DNA of 64,000 bases from Scilla litardierei. Lineage: Eukaryota > Streptophyta > Magnoliopsida > Asparagales > Asparagaceae. The stretch lies in the NCBI GenBank assembly GCA_030789695.1, contig CM061141.1, forward strand, positions 169,274,807-169,338,806. The letters run 5' to 3'. The notes under the pieces are model-generated. The model was given only the letters and a program-made list of their open reading frames with translations. It searched no databases and was not told the DNA's origin. Shown piece by piece: positions 12,236-26,350 of the stretch. Every line of letters begins with the position of its first letter. The stretch's first letter is position 1. A program made the position numbers and the translations under genes.

Positions 12236-15200
12236 TATCATTTTCTGAGCTTGGTGCTATTTTCTATATTTTATGAAAGAAATTTATCTTTTTTTAATTG
12301 ATAAGATTTTTATAGCCTTAGTTTGTCTCCTCTAATTTTCCAGTTAAAGATGGAATCTTTTTATTAAATGATATAATTTTTAGCCTAATTTCTTCTTCTC
12401 TAATATTCCAGTTGAAGATGGTGATCACCCGGTTCCAACAAACATTTTTGTGAATTTTTTGAGCTCCGGGCCATTTTCACATTTTTGGAAGATATGTTTC
12501 ATTTTATTAAACGATATGCTATTTTGGCCTAATTTTATCTTCTTTTATTTTTTTACTTGAAGATGGCGATCTCCGGGTTCCAACGGATATTTTTGCAGAA
12601 TTTTCTGAGCTCGTGGTTATTTTGTACACTTTCTGGAAGATAAGAATCTTTGTATTAAATGATATGATTTTTATATCCTATTTTTTGTTCTTATTTTTCA
12701 GTTAAAGATGGCAGTCTTCCTGTTCGAACAGACATTTTTGTGGATTTTTCTGATCTCCTTACTATTTTCTACATTTTATTAAAGATATAGATCTCTTTAT
12801 TAAATGACAAGATTTTTATAGCCTAACTTTTGTCTTCTCTTATTTTTCAGTTGAAGATGGCGATCTCCAGGTTCCAACGGACATTTTTATGGATTTTTTT
12901 AGCTTTGGGCTTTTTTCTACATTTTCTGGAAGATATGAATCTTTTTATGAAATGATACGATTTTTCGGCCTAATTTTGTCTTCTCTTTTTTTCAGTTGAA
13001 TATTGCCATCTCTCAGTTCCAACGGAATTTATGCAGATTTTTCTGAGCTCGGTGCTATTTTCTACATTTATGGTCGATATGTATCTTTTCATTAAATGAT
13101 ATGTTTTTGTCCTAATTTTGTCTTCTTTTATTTTTTCAGTTGCAGATGGCGATCTCTCGGTTCCAACGGACATTTTTTCGGATTTTTCTGAGCTCCGAGC
13201 TATTTTCTACATTTTCTGTATGATACGAATCCTTATCTTAAATGATATGATTTTTATAACCGAATTTTGTCTTCTCTTATTATTCTAATGAAGATGGCGA
13301 TCCCATAGTTCCAACAAACATTTTTTGCCGATTTTTCTGAGCTCAGGGCTATTTTCTACATTTTTGAAAAGTTTTGTATCTTAATATTAAATGATATGAT
13401 TTTATAGCATAAGTTTGTATTCTCTTATTTTTTTTAGTTGAAGATGGCAATCTCCTGGTTTCAAAAGGACATTTTGCGTATTTTTTGAGCTCGGTGCTAT
13501 TTTCTACATTTTATGGAATATATACAACTTTTAATTAAATAATATGATTTATGTAGCTTACATTTGTCTTCTCTTATTTTTTTAGTTAAAGATGGCGATC
13601 TCCCAGTTCCAACAGACATTTTTACAGATTTGTTTTAGCTTGAGACTAATTTTCTATATTTTCAGGAAGATACGTATCTTTTTAAGCATGATATGATTTT
13701 TTGGCCTAATTTTGTCTTCTCTCTTTTCCTTTGAAGATGGCGATCTTCCAGATCCAATGGACATTTGTGCAGATTTATTTTGAACTAGGGATATTTTCTA
13801 TATTTTTTGTATAATATGAATCTTTTTATTAAATGATATGATTTTTATAACCTAATTTTATCCTATCTTATTTTTCAGTTGAAGATGTCGATCTGCATGC
13901 TCCAATGGACATTTTTGCAGGTTTTTCTGAGCTCGGGGCTATTTTTTTACATTTTTGAGAAGTTAAGGATGTTTTTATTAATTGATATGACTTTTTGGCC
14001 TCATTTTGTTTTCTTTTATTTTTTAGATGAAGGTAGCGATCTCCCGTTTCTACCGGACATTTTGCCTTATTCTGACATCGGGATTATTTTCTAAATTTTC
14101 TGGAAGATATGGATCTTTTTATTAAATGATATGATTTTTGGCCCATAAGTCTTCTCTTATTTTTCAGTTGAAGATGGTGATCTTCCTGTTCCAACAGACA
14201 TTTTGCAGATTTTTATAAGCTCGGTGCTATTTATTACATTTTTATAAATGATAGGATTTTTATAGACTACGTTTGTCTTCTCTTATTTTCTTCAGTTGAA
14301 GATGGTGATCTCCTGGTTCCAATGGATATTTTCGCAGATTTTTCTCTACTTGAGGCGATCTTTCTACATTCTCTTAAAGATATGGATCTTTTTATGAAAT
14401 GATGTGATTTTTTGGCCTAATTTTTGTCTTCTCTGTTTTTTAGACGAAGATGATGATCTCCCAGTTCTAACAAACATTTTTTACGGATTTTTTGAGCTCC
14501 ATGATATTTTCTACATTTTATATAAGATATGAATCTTTATATTAAATGATACGATTTTTATTGCCTGATTTTGTCTTCTCTTATTTTTTCAGTTGAAGGT
14601 GGCGACCATGGTTCCAATGAACATTTTTGCGGATTTTTTTGAGCTCGGTGATTTTTTCTAAAATTTATGGAAGATAAAGAACTTTTTATTAAATGGTATT
14701 ATTTTTTTAGCCTATATTTGTCTTCTCTTATTTTTTTAGTTGAAGATGGAGATCTCTCGATTCCAATGAAAATTTGGATTTTTCTGAGCTCCAAACTATT
14801 TTCTACTTATTTTGGAAAATTTGGATCTTTATATTTAATGATATGATTTTTATGGTCTAATTGTTTATTCTCTTATTTTTCAGTTGCATATGGCGTTCTA
14901 TCGGTTCCAACAGACATTTTTTGCGTATTATTCTGACCTCGGGGCTATTTTCTAAATTTTCTGGAATATAAGTATCATTTTATTAAATGATATAATTTTT
15001 GGCCTAATTTTATCTTTTCTTATTTTTTCAGTTGAAAATGGCGATCTCCCTGTTCCAACAGACTTTTTGTGGATTTTTATGAGCTCGGTGTTATTTTCTA
15101 AACTTTATGAAAGATAAGAATCTTTTTAGTAAATGATTGATTTTCTATTTTCTATATTTTCTATATTTTTACGATCTCCCTGTTCCAACAGACTTTTTTG

Positions 15201-16261
15201 TGGATTGATATATTCTAATTTTTTCAGTTGAAAATGGCGATCTACCTGTTTCCACAGAAATTTTTACGGATTTTTCTTTGTTTGGCATTATTTTTCTTCC
15301 TCTCCTCGAAGATATGGATATTTTTATTAAATGATATGATTTTTTGGCCCAATTTTGTCTTCTCTTTTTTCCAGTTGAAGATGGCGATCTCCCGGTTCCA
15401 ATTTACATTTGTGCGGATTTTTTGAGCTCCGGCCTATTTTCTACATTTTCTATAAGATATGGATCTTTATATTAAAGGAAATGATTTTTATAGACTAATT
15501 TTGTCTTCTCTTATTTTTTCAGTAGAAGATTGCGTTCTCCCGGTTTCATTGGACATTTTGGCGGATTGTTCTTAGCTCGGGTCTACTTTTCTACATTGTT
15601 GGGAAGTTATGGATATTTTTATTAAATGATATGATTTTTTTGCCAAAGTTTGTCTTCTCTTATTTTAAGTTGAAGATGGTAATCTCTCGATTCCATCAAA
15701 CATTTTTTGTTGATTATTCTTACCTCAGGCTATTTTCTAAATTTTCTGGAAGATATGGATCTTTTATTAAATGATTTAATTTTTGTCCTAAGTTTGTATT
15801 CTCTTATTTTTCAGTTGAATTGGTGATCTCCCATTTCCAATTAATATTTTTGCGGATTTTTCTTAGCTCGTTGCTATTTTATACATTTTATGGAAGATTT
15901 TTATAGCCAACATTTTTCTTCTCTTATTTTTAAGGCGAAGGAGGCGATCTACCGGTTTCAACGGACATTTTTGTAGACTTTTCATAGCTTAGGACTATTT
16001 TTCTACATTTTCTATAAGATATGTATTTTTTTATGAAATGATATGATTTTTTGGCCTAGTTTTGTCTTTTTTCTGTTAAAGATGGCGATCTCCCAGTTCC
16101 AACGGGCATTTTTGTAGATTATTCTGACCTCGGGGCTATTTTCTAATTTTTTGGAAGAGATGCATCTTTTTATTAAATTTTAGGATTTTGGCCTAAATTT
16201 GTCTTCTCTTATTTTTTTAAGTTGAAAATGACGATCTACCGGTTCCAACGGAGATTTTTGC

Positions 16262-16345
16262 GGATTTTTTGCAGCTTGGAACTAGGAAATCGCCATATTC
16301 ATCTATAAAAATGGTTGTAAATCACCATCTTCAACTGATAAAATT
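16262..16345 (-). repeat. Inverted satellite block, shortened copy 2
   Basis: The left part of the block is missing. The text enters at ttggaactaggaaatcgcc and leaves at caactgataaaatttttat, matching the right half of the block at 12067. The direct-orientation units after it also match those after 12235. Confidence 0.7.
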
Positions 16346-17748
16346 TTTATATATCGTTTTCTGAGCTTAGTGCTATTTTCTACATTTTATGAAAGATATG
16401 GATCTTTTTATTAATTGATATGATTTTTGTAGCCTAAATTTGGCTTCTCTTATTTTCCAGTTGAAGATAGCGATCTTTTTATTAAATGAAATGATATTTT
16501 GGCCTAATTTTGTCTTCTCATACATTTTGGTTGAAGATGGCGATCTCCCGGTTCCAACGAACATTTTTGCGGATTTTTCTGAGCTCCAATTTATTTTCCA
16601 CTTTTTTGGAAGATATGTAACATTTTCTTAAATTATATGATATTTTGGCCTAATTTAGTCTTCTCTTATATTTTTGTTGAAGAAGACGATCTCTCGGTTC
16701 CAAGGGACATTTTTGCGGATTTTTCTGAGCTCGAGGCTATTTTGTGCACTTTCTGAAAAATAAGAATCTTTATATTAATTGATATGATCTTTATTTCCAA
16801 TTTTATTCTTCAATTGAAGATGTCGATCTCCCAGTTCCAATGGATATATTTGCGGATTTTTCTGAGCTCCAGGCTATTTTCTATATTTTATTAAATATAT
16901 GGATCTCTTTATTAAATGACAAGATTTTTATAGCCTAATTTTGTCTTCTCCTATTTTTTAGTTGAAGATAGCGATTTCCCTGTTCCAACGGAAATTTTTG
17001 CAAATTTTTTCTTAGTTTTGGGCTTTTTTTCTACGTTTTCTTGAAGATACGAATCTTTTAATTAAATGATATGAATTTTTGACCAAATTTTGTTTTCAAT
17101 TTTCACAGTTTAATATTGCAATCTCCTGGTTCCAACAGTCATTTGTGCAGATTTTTCTTAGCTCGGTGCAATTTACTACATATTATGGCATATACGTATT
17201 TTTTATTAAATGATACTATTTTTGGCTTAAGTTTGTCTTCTTTCATTTTCAATTGAAGATGCGATATCCCGGTTTCAACAAACATTTTTTCGGATTTGTC
17301 TGAACTCCGAGATATTTTCTACATTTTCTATATGATATAAATTTTTATATTAAATGAAATGATTTTTATAACCTAATTTTTTCATCTCTTAACATTCAGT
17401 TGAAGATGGCGATCTTCTGGTTCCAACGGATATTTTTGTCGATTTGAGTCTTTTTATTAAATGATATGATTTTTTGGCCTAGTTCTGTCTTCTCTCTTTT
17501 TAGTTGAATATTGCGATCTCCCAGTTCCAACGGACATTTGTGCGGATTTTTCTAAGTTCGGTGCAATTTTCTACATTTTATGGCAGATATGTATCTTTTT
17601 ATTAAATGATATGATTCTTGACCTAATTTTGTCTTCTTTTATTTTTAGTTGAAGATGGCAATCTCCCGGTTCCAACGGACATTTTTTCGGATTTTTCTGA
17701 GCTACGATCTATTTTCTACATTTTCTGTATGATTTGAATCTTTATATT

Positions 17749-17879
17749 TTTTGGTGACCTGGACTCTCCACCGCCTCACAAGTGGGGTGGTCAGGCACCA
17801 AACCGTGGGGTATGGAAGGCTGCCGCCGCCATGCATACCGGGTTAGTTGAGAGAATTAAGCAAGGTAGCCATCGGTCCT
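17749..17879 (-). mobile_element. 131-bp SINE-like insertion with 13-bp target duplication
   Basis: The satellite is interrupted by GC-richer DNA that is unlike any other part of the window. The satellite text GAATCTTTATATT appears on both sides (17736-17748 and 17880-17892). Removing the insert and one copy restores a normal unit. A run of T at the left end means that, read on the minus strand, the insert ends in a short A tail, as expected for target-primed retroposition. A weak box-B-like GGTTTGGTGCC occurs on the minus strand. Family not recognised; a retroposed small RNA is an alternative. Confidence 0.6.
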
Positions 17880-20800
17880 GAATCTTTATATTAAATGATA
17901 TGATATTTATAACCTAATTTTGTCTTTTCTAATTATTTAGTGGAAGATGGCGATCTCCCGGTTCTAACGGACATTTTTGTCGATTTTTCTGAACTCGGGG
18001 CTATTTTTCTACACTTTCAGGAAGTTATGTATATTTTATTATAGAAATGATTTTTTGACCTAATTGTTTCTTCTCATATTTTTCAGATGAAGATGGAGAT
18101 CTACCGGTTTCAACGAATATTTTTGCCGCTTTTTTCGAGCTCCGGGCAATTTTCTACATCTTCAGAAGTTATGTATCTTTTATTAAATGATGTGATTTTT
18201 ATACCCTAATGTTGGCTTCTCTTATTTTTGGTTGAAGATGGCAATCTTCCGGTTCCAACTGACATATTTGGGTTTTTTGACCTCGGTGTTATTTTCTACA
18301 TTTTATGGAAGATATAGAATGTTTTATTAAATAATACGATTTTTATAGCCTACATTAGTATTCTGTTATTTTTTAGTTGAAGATGGCAATTCCCCGGCTT
18401 CAACGGACATTTTTGCAGATTTTTCTACATTTTCTGGAAGTTTTGTATCTTTTTATGAAATGACATGATTTGTTGGCCCAATTTTGTCTTCTCTTTTTTT
18501 TTAATTTGAAGATGGCGATCTCCCAGTTCCAAAGGACATTTATGCGGATTTTTTTGAGCTCCGATCTATTTTCTATATTTTTTGTATAATATTAATCTTT
18601 ATATTAAATGATATGATTTTTATAACCTAATTTGGTATCTCTTATTTTTTTCAGATGAAGATGGTGATCTCCCGGTTCCAAGGGACGTTTTTGAGGATTT
18701 TTCTTAGCTTGGGTCTATTTTTCGACATTTTCGAAAAGTTATGGATCTTTTTATTAAATTATATGTTTTTGGCCTAATTTTGTCTTCTTTTATTTTTCAG
18801 TTGAAGATTGCGATCTCCCATTCGAACAGACATTTTGCTAATTATTCTGACTTTGAGACTATTTTCTCAATTTTCTAGAAGATATGTATCTTTTTATTAA
18901 ATGATAAGATTTTTGGCCTAATTTTATCTTTTCTTATTTTTAGTTGAAAATGGCGATCTCCCAGATCTAATGGAAATTTTTGCATAATTTTCGAATTTCG
19001 GTACTATTTTCTACATTTTATGAAAGATATGAATTTTTTTATTAAATGATATAATTTTTATATCCATGTTTTTCTTCTCTTATTTTTAGTTGAATATTGC
19101 AATCTATAGGTTCCAGCAAACATTTAACTAATTTTTGTTAGCATGTGGCAATTTTTCTTCATTTTATGGAAGAAATAGATCATTTTATTAAATGATATGA
19201 TTTTTGCCCTATTGTTATTTTCTCTTATTTTTCAATTGAAGACGGGGTTCTCACGGTTCCAACGGCGATTTTTGCGGATTTTTTTGACCTAGATGCTATT
19301 TTCTTCATTTTCTGGAAGATATGGATCTTTTCATTAAATGCTATGATTTTTAGGCCTAATTTATTCTTCTCTTCTTTTGCAGATGAAAATCACCGGTTAC
19401 AACAAATTTTGATTATTTTTCTGAGCTCCGGGCTATTTTATAAATTTTTTGTAAGATATGAATTTTTAGATTAAAGATATGATTTTTATAGCCTAATTTT
19501 GTCTTCTCTGATTTTGTTAGTTGAAGATGTCGATCTCCTGATTCCAATGGGCATTTTACGAATTTTTCTAAACTCAAAAATGTTTTCAATAGTTTATTGA
19601 AGAAATGGATGTTTGTATTAAATGATATGATTTTTGTGGCCTAATTTTGTCTTCTCTTATTTTAGATGAAGATGGCGATCTCCCGGTTCCAACGGACATT
19701 TATGCGGATTTTTCTGAGCTCTGAGATATTTTCTACATTTTCTGTAAGATATGGACTATATATTAAATGAAATGATTTTTATGGCCTAATTTCGTCTTCT
19801 ATTATTTTTTTAGTTGAAGATGGCGATCACCTGTTTCCAACAGAATTTTTTGCATATTTTTCTGAGCTCGGTGCTATTTTCTATATTTTTGGAACATAAG
19901 GATCTTCATTTTTTGAAATGATTTTTGTTGCCTAATTTTGTCTTCACTTATTTTCCAGTTGTTCATGATGATCTTTTATTAAATGATAGGTTTTTTGGCC
20001 TTATTTTGTCTTCTCTTATTTTTTTAAGTTTAAGATGACGTTCTCCCGATTCCAATGGACATTTTTGTGGATTTTTGACATAGATGCTATTTTCTATATT
20101 CTATGGAAGATATGGATCTTTTTAATAAATAATATGATTTTGGCCTAATTTTGTCTTTTCATATTTTTAAATGAAGATGGCGATCTCCGAGTTCCAACTG
20201 ACATTTTAAATATTTTCTAAGTACGGGGCATTTTTTCTACATTTTAAGGAAAATATGGATCATTTTATTAAATGCTATTTTTAGACTTAATTTTGTCTTT
20301 TCTTATTTTTCTGTTGAAGATGGCATTCTCTCTGTTCCTACGGATATTTTTGCGGATTTTTTTTGACGTAGAGGTTATTTTCTACATTTTCTGGAAGATA
20401 TGGATCTTTTTATTATATAATTTGGGTTTTAAGCCTAATTTTGTCATCTCTTATTTTTAGATTAAGATGGAGATTTTCCAGTTCCAACGAACGTTTTTGC
20501 ATTTTTAGCTACTGGTTATTTTCTAAATTTTCTATAAGATATGTATCTTTAAAATAAGAGATATGATTTTTCTAGCCTACTTTTGTCTTCTCTTATTTTT
20601 CAGTTGAAGATGGTGATCTCCCTGTTCAAACAGACATTTTGCAGATTTTACTTAGCTCGGAGCTATTTTCTGGAAGATATGCATCTTTTAGTTAAATGAT
20701 ATGATTATTTGCTTAATTTTTCCTTCTCTTATTTTTCAATTGAAGATAGCGATCTTACTGTTCCAATGGACATTTTTGCGGATTTTTCTGGGCTCGGGAT

Positions 20801-23800
20801 ATTTTCAGCATTTTCTAGAAGATATGGATCGTTTTATTAAATGATATCATTTTGGTCAAATTTTATTTCCTCTTATTGTTTATTTGAAGATGCCAATCTC
20901 CCTGTTCCAACGGATATTTTTGGGGATTTTTGTGCTCAGTGATATTTTCTATATTTTATTGAAGAAATGAATCTTATTAAATGAAATGATTTTAGCCTAA
21001 TTTTGTCTTCTCTTATTTTTCAGTTGAAGATGGCAATCTGCCAGTTCCAACGGACAATTTTGTGGATTTTTCTGAGCTCGAGACTATTTTTCTACATTTT
21101 TGTGACGTTATGAATCTTTTTATTAAATGATATGATTTTTTGAACTAAATTTGTCTTCTCCTATTTTTCAATTGAAGATGGAGATATCCCATTTCCAATG
21201 GACAGTTTTGCATATTATTCTGACCTCGGGGCTATTTTCTAAATTTTCTTGAAGATATGGATATTTTTAAAAAATGGTATAAGTTTTGGCCTAATTTTGT
21301 CTACTCTTATTTTTCAGTTGAAGATGGCGACCTTTTAGTCCCAACGAACATTTTTACGGATTTTTTAAAGCACGGTGCTATTTTCTATAATGTATGGAAG
21401 ATATGAATTTTTTATTAAATGATATGATTTTTATATCCTACGTTTTTCTTCTCTTATTTTTCAGTTGAATATTGCGATCTACCGATTCCAGCAGACATTT
21501 TTAGTGATTTTTGTTACCTTGGGGCTATTTTTCTTCATTTTATGAAGATATGGATCATTTTTTAAAGGATATGATTTTTGGCATAATGTTGTCTTCTCTT
21601 ATTTTTCAGTTGAAGATGGCGTGCTCACGGTTCCAACGGAGATTTTTGCGAATTTTATCTTTACATATTTTTAGATAAAGATGGCAATTTCCCGGTTCCA
21701 ACAGACATTTTGCAGATTTTTCTTATCTCTGTGCTATTTTCTTCATTTTCTGTAAGATATATATCTTTAGATTAAATAATATGACTTTATAGCCTTATTT
21801 TGTCTTCTCTTATTTTCAGTTGAAAATGGCGATCTCCATGTTCCAACAGACATTTTTGTGGATTTTTCTGAGCTTGGTGCTATTTTCTTTATTTTATTGA
21901 ATACATGGCTCTTTTTATCAAATGATATGATTTTTTAGCCTAATTTTGTCTTCTATTATTTTTCACTTGAAGATGTTGATCTCCCGCTTTCAACGGACAT
22001 TTTTGCAGATATTTCTGAGCTTGTGACTATTTTTCTACATTTTCGAAAAGTTATGGATCTTTTTATTAAATGATATGATTTTTTGGCCTAATTTTGTCTT
22101 CCCTTTTTTAATTGAAGAAGAAGATCTCCGTCTTCGATTTCCAAAAAACATTTGTGCAGATTTTTCTAAGATCCGGGCTATTTTCTAAATTTTCTAGAAG
22201 ATATGGATTTTTATATTAAGTGATATGATTTTTATAGTCTAATTTTGTCTTCTCTTATTTTTCAGTTGAAGATGGCGATTTTTCAGTTCCAACAAATATT
22301 TTTGCGTCTTTTTTGAGCTGGGGACTATTTTTCTACATTTTCGAAAAGTTATAGATCTTTTTTAAATGATATGATTTTTTAGGTCTAATTTTGTCTTCTC
22401 TTATTTTTTTTTCATTGAAGATGTCGATCGCTCGGTTCCAATTGACATTTTAAAGGATTTTTCTGATCTTCAGGATATTTCTAAATTTTCTGTAAGATAT
22501 AAATCTTTATGTTAAATTATATGATTTTATAGCCTCATTTTTTTTCTCTGATTTTTTAGTTAAAGATGTCGATCTCCCGAATCCAATGTCCACTTTTGTA
22601 GATTTTTCTAAACTCTAAACTGTTTCCTACAGTTTATTGAAGATATGGATCGTTTTATTAAATGATGTGATTTTATAGACTAAGAAATGGTATGATATGA
22701 TATGATTTTTCTACATTTTCAGAAGTTATGTATCTGTTTAAGAAATGATATGATTTTTGCCCCTACTATTGTCGTCTCTCTTTTTAATTTGAAGATGGTG
22801 ATCTCCCGGTCCCAAAGGACATTTGTGCGGATTTTTTCTAGCTCCAGGCTATTTTCTATATTTTTGTATAATGTGAATCTTTATATTAAATAATATGATT
22901 TTTATAACCTAATTTGTCATCTCTTATTTTTCAGATGAAGATAGCGATCTCTCGGTTCCCAGGGACAATTTTGCAGATTTTTCGTAGCACAGTGCTATTT
23001 TGTACATTTTCGAAAAGTTATGTATCTTTTTTATTAAATGATAAGTTTTTGGCCTAATTTTGTCTTCTTTTATTTTTCTGTTGAAGATTGCGATCTCCCG
23101 TTTCTACGGACACTTTGTGTATTATTCTAAATACGGGACTATTTTCTAAATTTTCTAGAAGATAAGTATCTTTTTATTAAATGATAAGGTTTTTGGCCTA
23201 ATTTTATCTGTTTTATTTTTAGTTGAAGATGTCGATCTCCCTGTTCCAACAGATATTTTTGCGGATTTTTATATGGTCTGTGCTATTTTGTACATTTTTA
23301 TAAATGATTTGATTTTTATTGCCAACATTTGTCTTCTCTTATTTTTTTCAGTTGAAGATGGCGATCTCCTGGTTCCAATGGACATTTTTGCGGATTTTTC
23401 TTAGCTTGAGTATGGTGTTCTACATTTTCTGAAAGATATATATCTTTTTATGAAATGATATGATTTGTTGGCATAATTTTATCTTCTCTATTTTTTCAAA
23501 AGAACGCGACAATCTCCCGGTTCCAACTAACGGTAATCTCCTAATTTTATCTTCTATATTCTATAAGATATAAATCTTTTTTTAAATGATATGATTTTTA
23601 TTAGCCCAATTTTGTCTACTTTTATTTTTTTGTAGTAGATGGAGATCTCCTGGTTCCAACGGAAATTTTTGCAGATTTTTCAAAGTTTTGTGCTATTTTC
23701 TACATTTTATGGGATATATGAATTTTTTATTAAATGATATGATTTTTTATATCCTACGTTTTCTTCTCTTATGTTTCAGATGAATATTGCGATCTATCGG

Positions 23801-26189
23801 TTCCAGCGGACATTTTTACTGATTTTTGTTATATTGGGGCTATTTTTCTTCATTTTATGGTAGATGTGGATCATTTTATTAAATGATAAGATTTTTTGGC
23901 CAAATGTTGTCCTCTCTTATTTTTTTAGATGAAGATGGCGGCCTCACGGTTCCAACGGTGATTTTTGCGGATTTTTTTTTTGACCTAAAGGCTATTTTCT
24001 ACATTTTCTGGAAGAAATGGATCGTTTTATTAAATGATATGAATTTTAGGCCTGATTTATTCTTCTCTTATTTTGCAGATGAAGATGGAGATCTCTCTGT
24101 TCCAATGGACATTTTCGAGTATTTTTTTCTGAGCTCCGGCCTATTTTCTAAATTTTCTGTAAGATATGAATCTTTAGATTAAATGATATGATTTTTATGG
24201 CCTAATTTTGTCTTCTCTGATTTTTATGTTGACGATGTCGATCTCCCGGTTCCAACGACCAATTTTGCGGATTTTTCAAAACAGTGAACTATGTTCTACA
24301 GTTTATTGAAGATATGGATCTTTTATTAAATGATATGATTTTATAGACTAAGTTTGTCTTCTCTTATTTTTTTTACTTGAATATGGCAATCTCCCAGTTC
24401 CAACGAAAATTTTTGCGGAATTTTCTGAGCTCCGTGCTATTTTCTACATTTTCTGTAAGATATGGATCTTTGTATTAAATGATAAAAATTTTATGACTTA
24501 ATTTTGTCCTCTCTTATTTTTCAGAAGAAGATGTCAATCTCCCGGTTCCAACAGACATTTATGCGGATTTGACTGAGCTCTAGGCTATTTTCTACATTTT
24601 TTTGAGATAGGGATCTATATATTAAATGATATGATTTTTATGGCTTAATTTTGACTTCTCTTATTTTTCAGTTGAAGATGGCGATGTCCCATTTCCAACG
24701 GATTTTTTTGCGTATTTTTCTGTGCTCGGGGATATTTTCTATATCTACTGGAATATAAGGATCTTTATATTTTTTGATATGATTTTTGTTGCCTAATTTT
24801 GTCTTCTCTAATAATCTAGGTGATGGTGGTGATTTTTTTATTAAATGATATTATTTTTGGCCTCATTTTGTCTTCTCTTATATTTCAGTTTAAGATGGCG
24901 TTCTCTCGGTTCCAACAGACATTTTTGCAAATTTTTTTGACATAGAAGCTATTTTCCATATTTTCTGGAAAATATGGATTGTTTTAATAAATTATATTAT
25001 TTTTGGCTTAATTTTGTTTTCTCATATTTTTCAGACGAAGATGGCGATCTCCGGGTTCCAACTAACATTTTTGCAGATTTTCTAAGTTCAGAGCAATTTT
25101 TCAACATTTTATGGAAGATATGGATAATTTTATTAAATGATATGATCTTTTGGCCTAATTTTGTCTTCTCTTATTTTTCTGTTGAAGATGGCGTTCTCTC
25201 TGTTCCTACTGATATTTTGATATGGATTTTTTATTATATAATTTGGATTTTAAGCCTAATTTGGCTTCTCTTATTTTTCAAATTATGATGGCGATCTCCC
25301 AGTTCTAACGGACCTTTCTGCGTTTGTTCTTCGCTACTGGCTTTTTTCTAAATTTTCTGTAAGATATGTATCTTTAAATTAAAAGATATGATTTTTTTTC
25401 TAGCCTAATTTTGTCTTTTCTTATTTTTTCAGTTGAAGATGGTGATCTCCCGGTTCAGACAGACATTTTGGCAGATTTTAATTAGCACGGATCTATTTTC
25501 TATATTTTCTGGAAGATATGCATCTTTTAATTAAATTATATAATTTTTTTCCTAATTTTGTCTTCTCTTATTTTTTAATTGAAGATATCGATATCTCTGT
25601 TCCAACGGACATTTTCGCGGATTTTTCTGAGCTCTGGGCTATTTTTTGCATTTTCTGGAAGATATTGATCATTTTATTAAATGATATGATTTTAAGCCTA
25701 ATTTTGTATTGTCTTACTTTTCAGATGAAGATGGCGATCTTCCTGTTACAATGGATATTTTGCGGATTTTTGTTAGCTCCGGGTTATTTTCTACATTTTC
25801 TGTAAGATATGGATCTTTAGATTAAATGATTTGATTTTTATAGCCAAATTTTGTCCTCTTATTTTTCAGTTGAAGATGACGATCTCCCGACGAACATTTT
25901 TGCTGATTTTTCTGAGTTCAGCGCTATTTTCTATATTTTCTTGTAGATAAGGATCTTTATATTAATTGATATGATTATTATTGCCTAATTTTGTCTTCTC
26001 TTATTTTTAGGTTGAAGATGGCGATCTTTTTATTAAATGATTTGATTTTTTGGCCTTATTTTGTCTTCTCTTATATTTCAGTTGAAGTTGGCGTTCTCCT
26101 GGTTCCATCAGATATTTTTGAGGATTTTTCTGAAATTTGGATTATTTTTCACATATTATGGAAGATATGGATCGTTTTATTAAATGATA

Positions 26190-26350
26190 TCAGAGAAGAC
26201 AAATATATGCCAAAAATGTCCGTTGAAACTGGGATATTGCCATCTTCAACTAAAGTAGAAGAGAAGACAAAATTCGGAACCAGAAAATCACATCTTCATC
26301 TATAAAAATGTCCATCGTAACTAGGATATCGCCATCTTCAACTGATATGA
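26190..26350 (-). repeat. Inverted satellite block, copy 3
   Basis: Starts with atgatatcagagaagac like copy 1 and ends at caactgatatgatttttat. It includes two reversed unit fragments, atgccaaaaatgtccgttga and catcttcatctataaaaatg. Flanking units on both sides match those around copy 1. Confidence 0.8.

Noticed and set aside
17749..17879. 5S rRNA or spliceosomal RNA fragment
   Set aside because: ggtgacctgg recalls 5S rRNA, but the rest does not follow it, nor U4, U5 or U6 as far as I can judge by eye.
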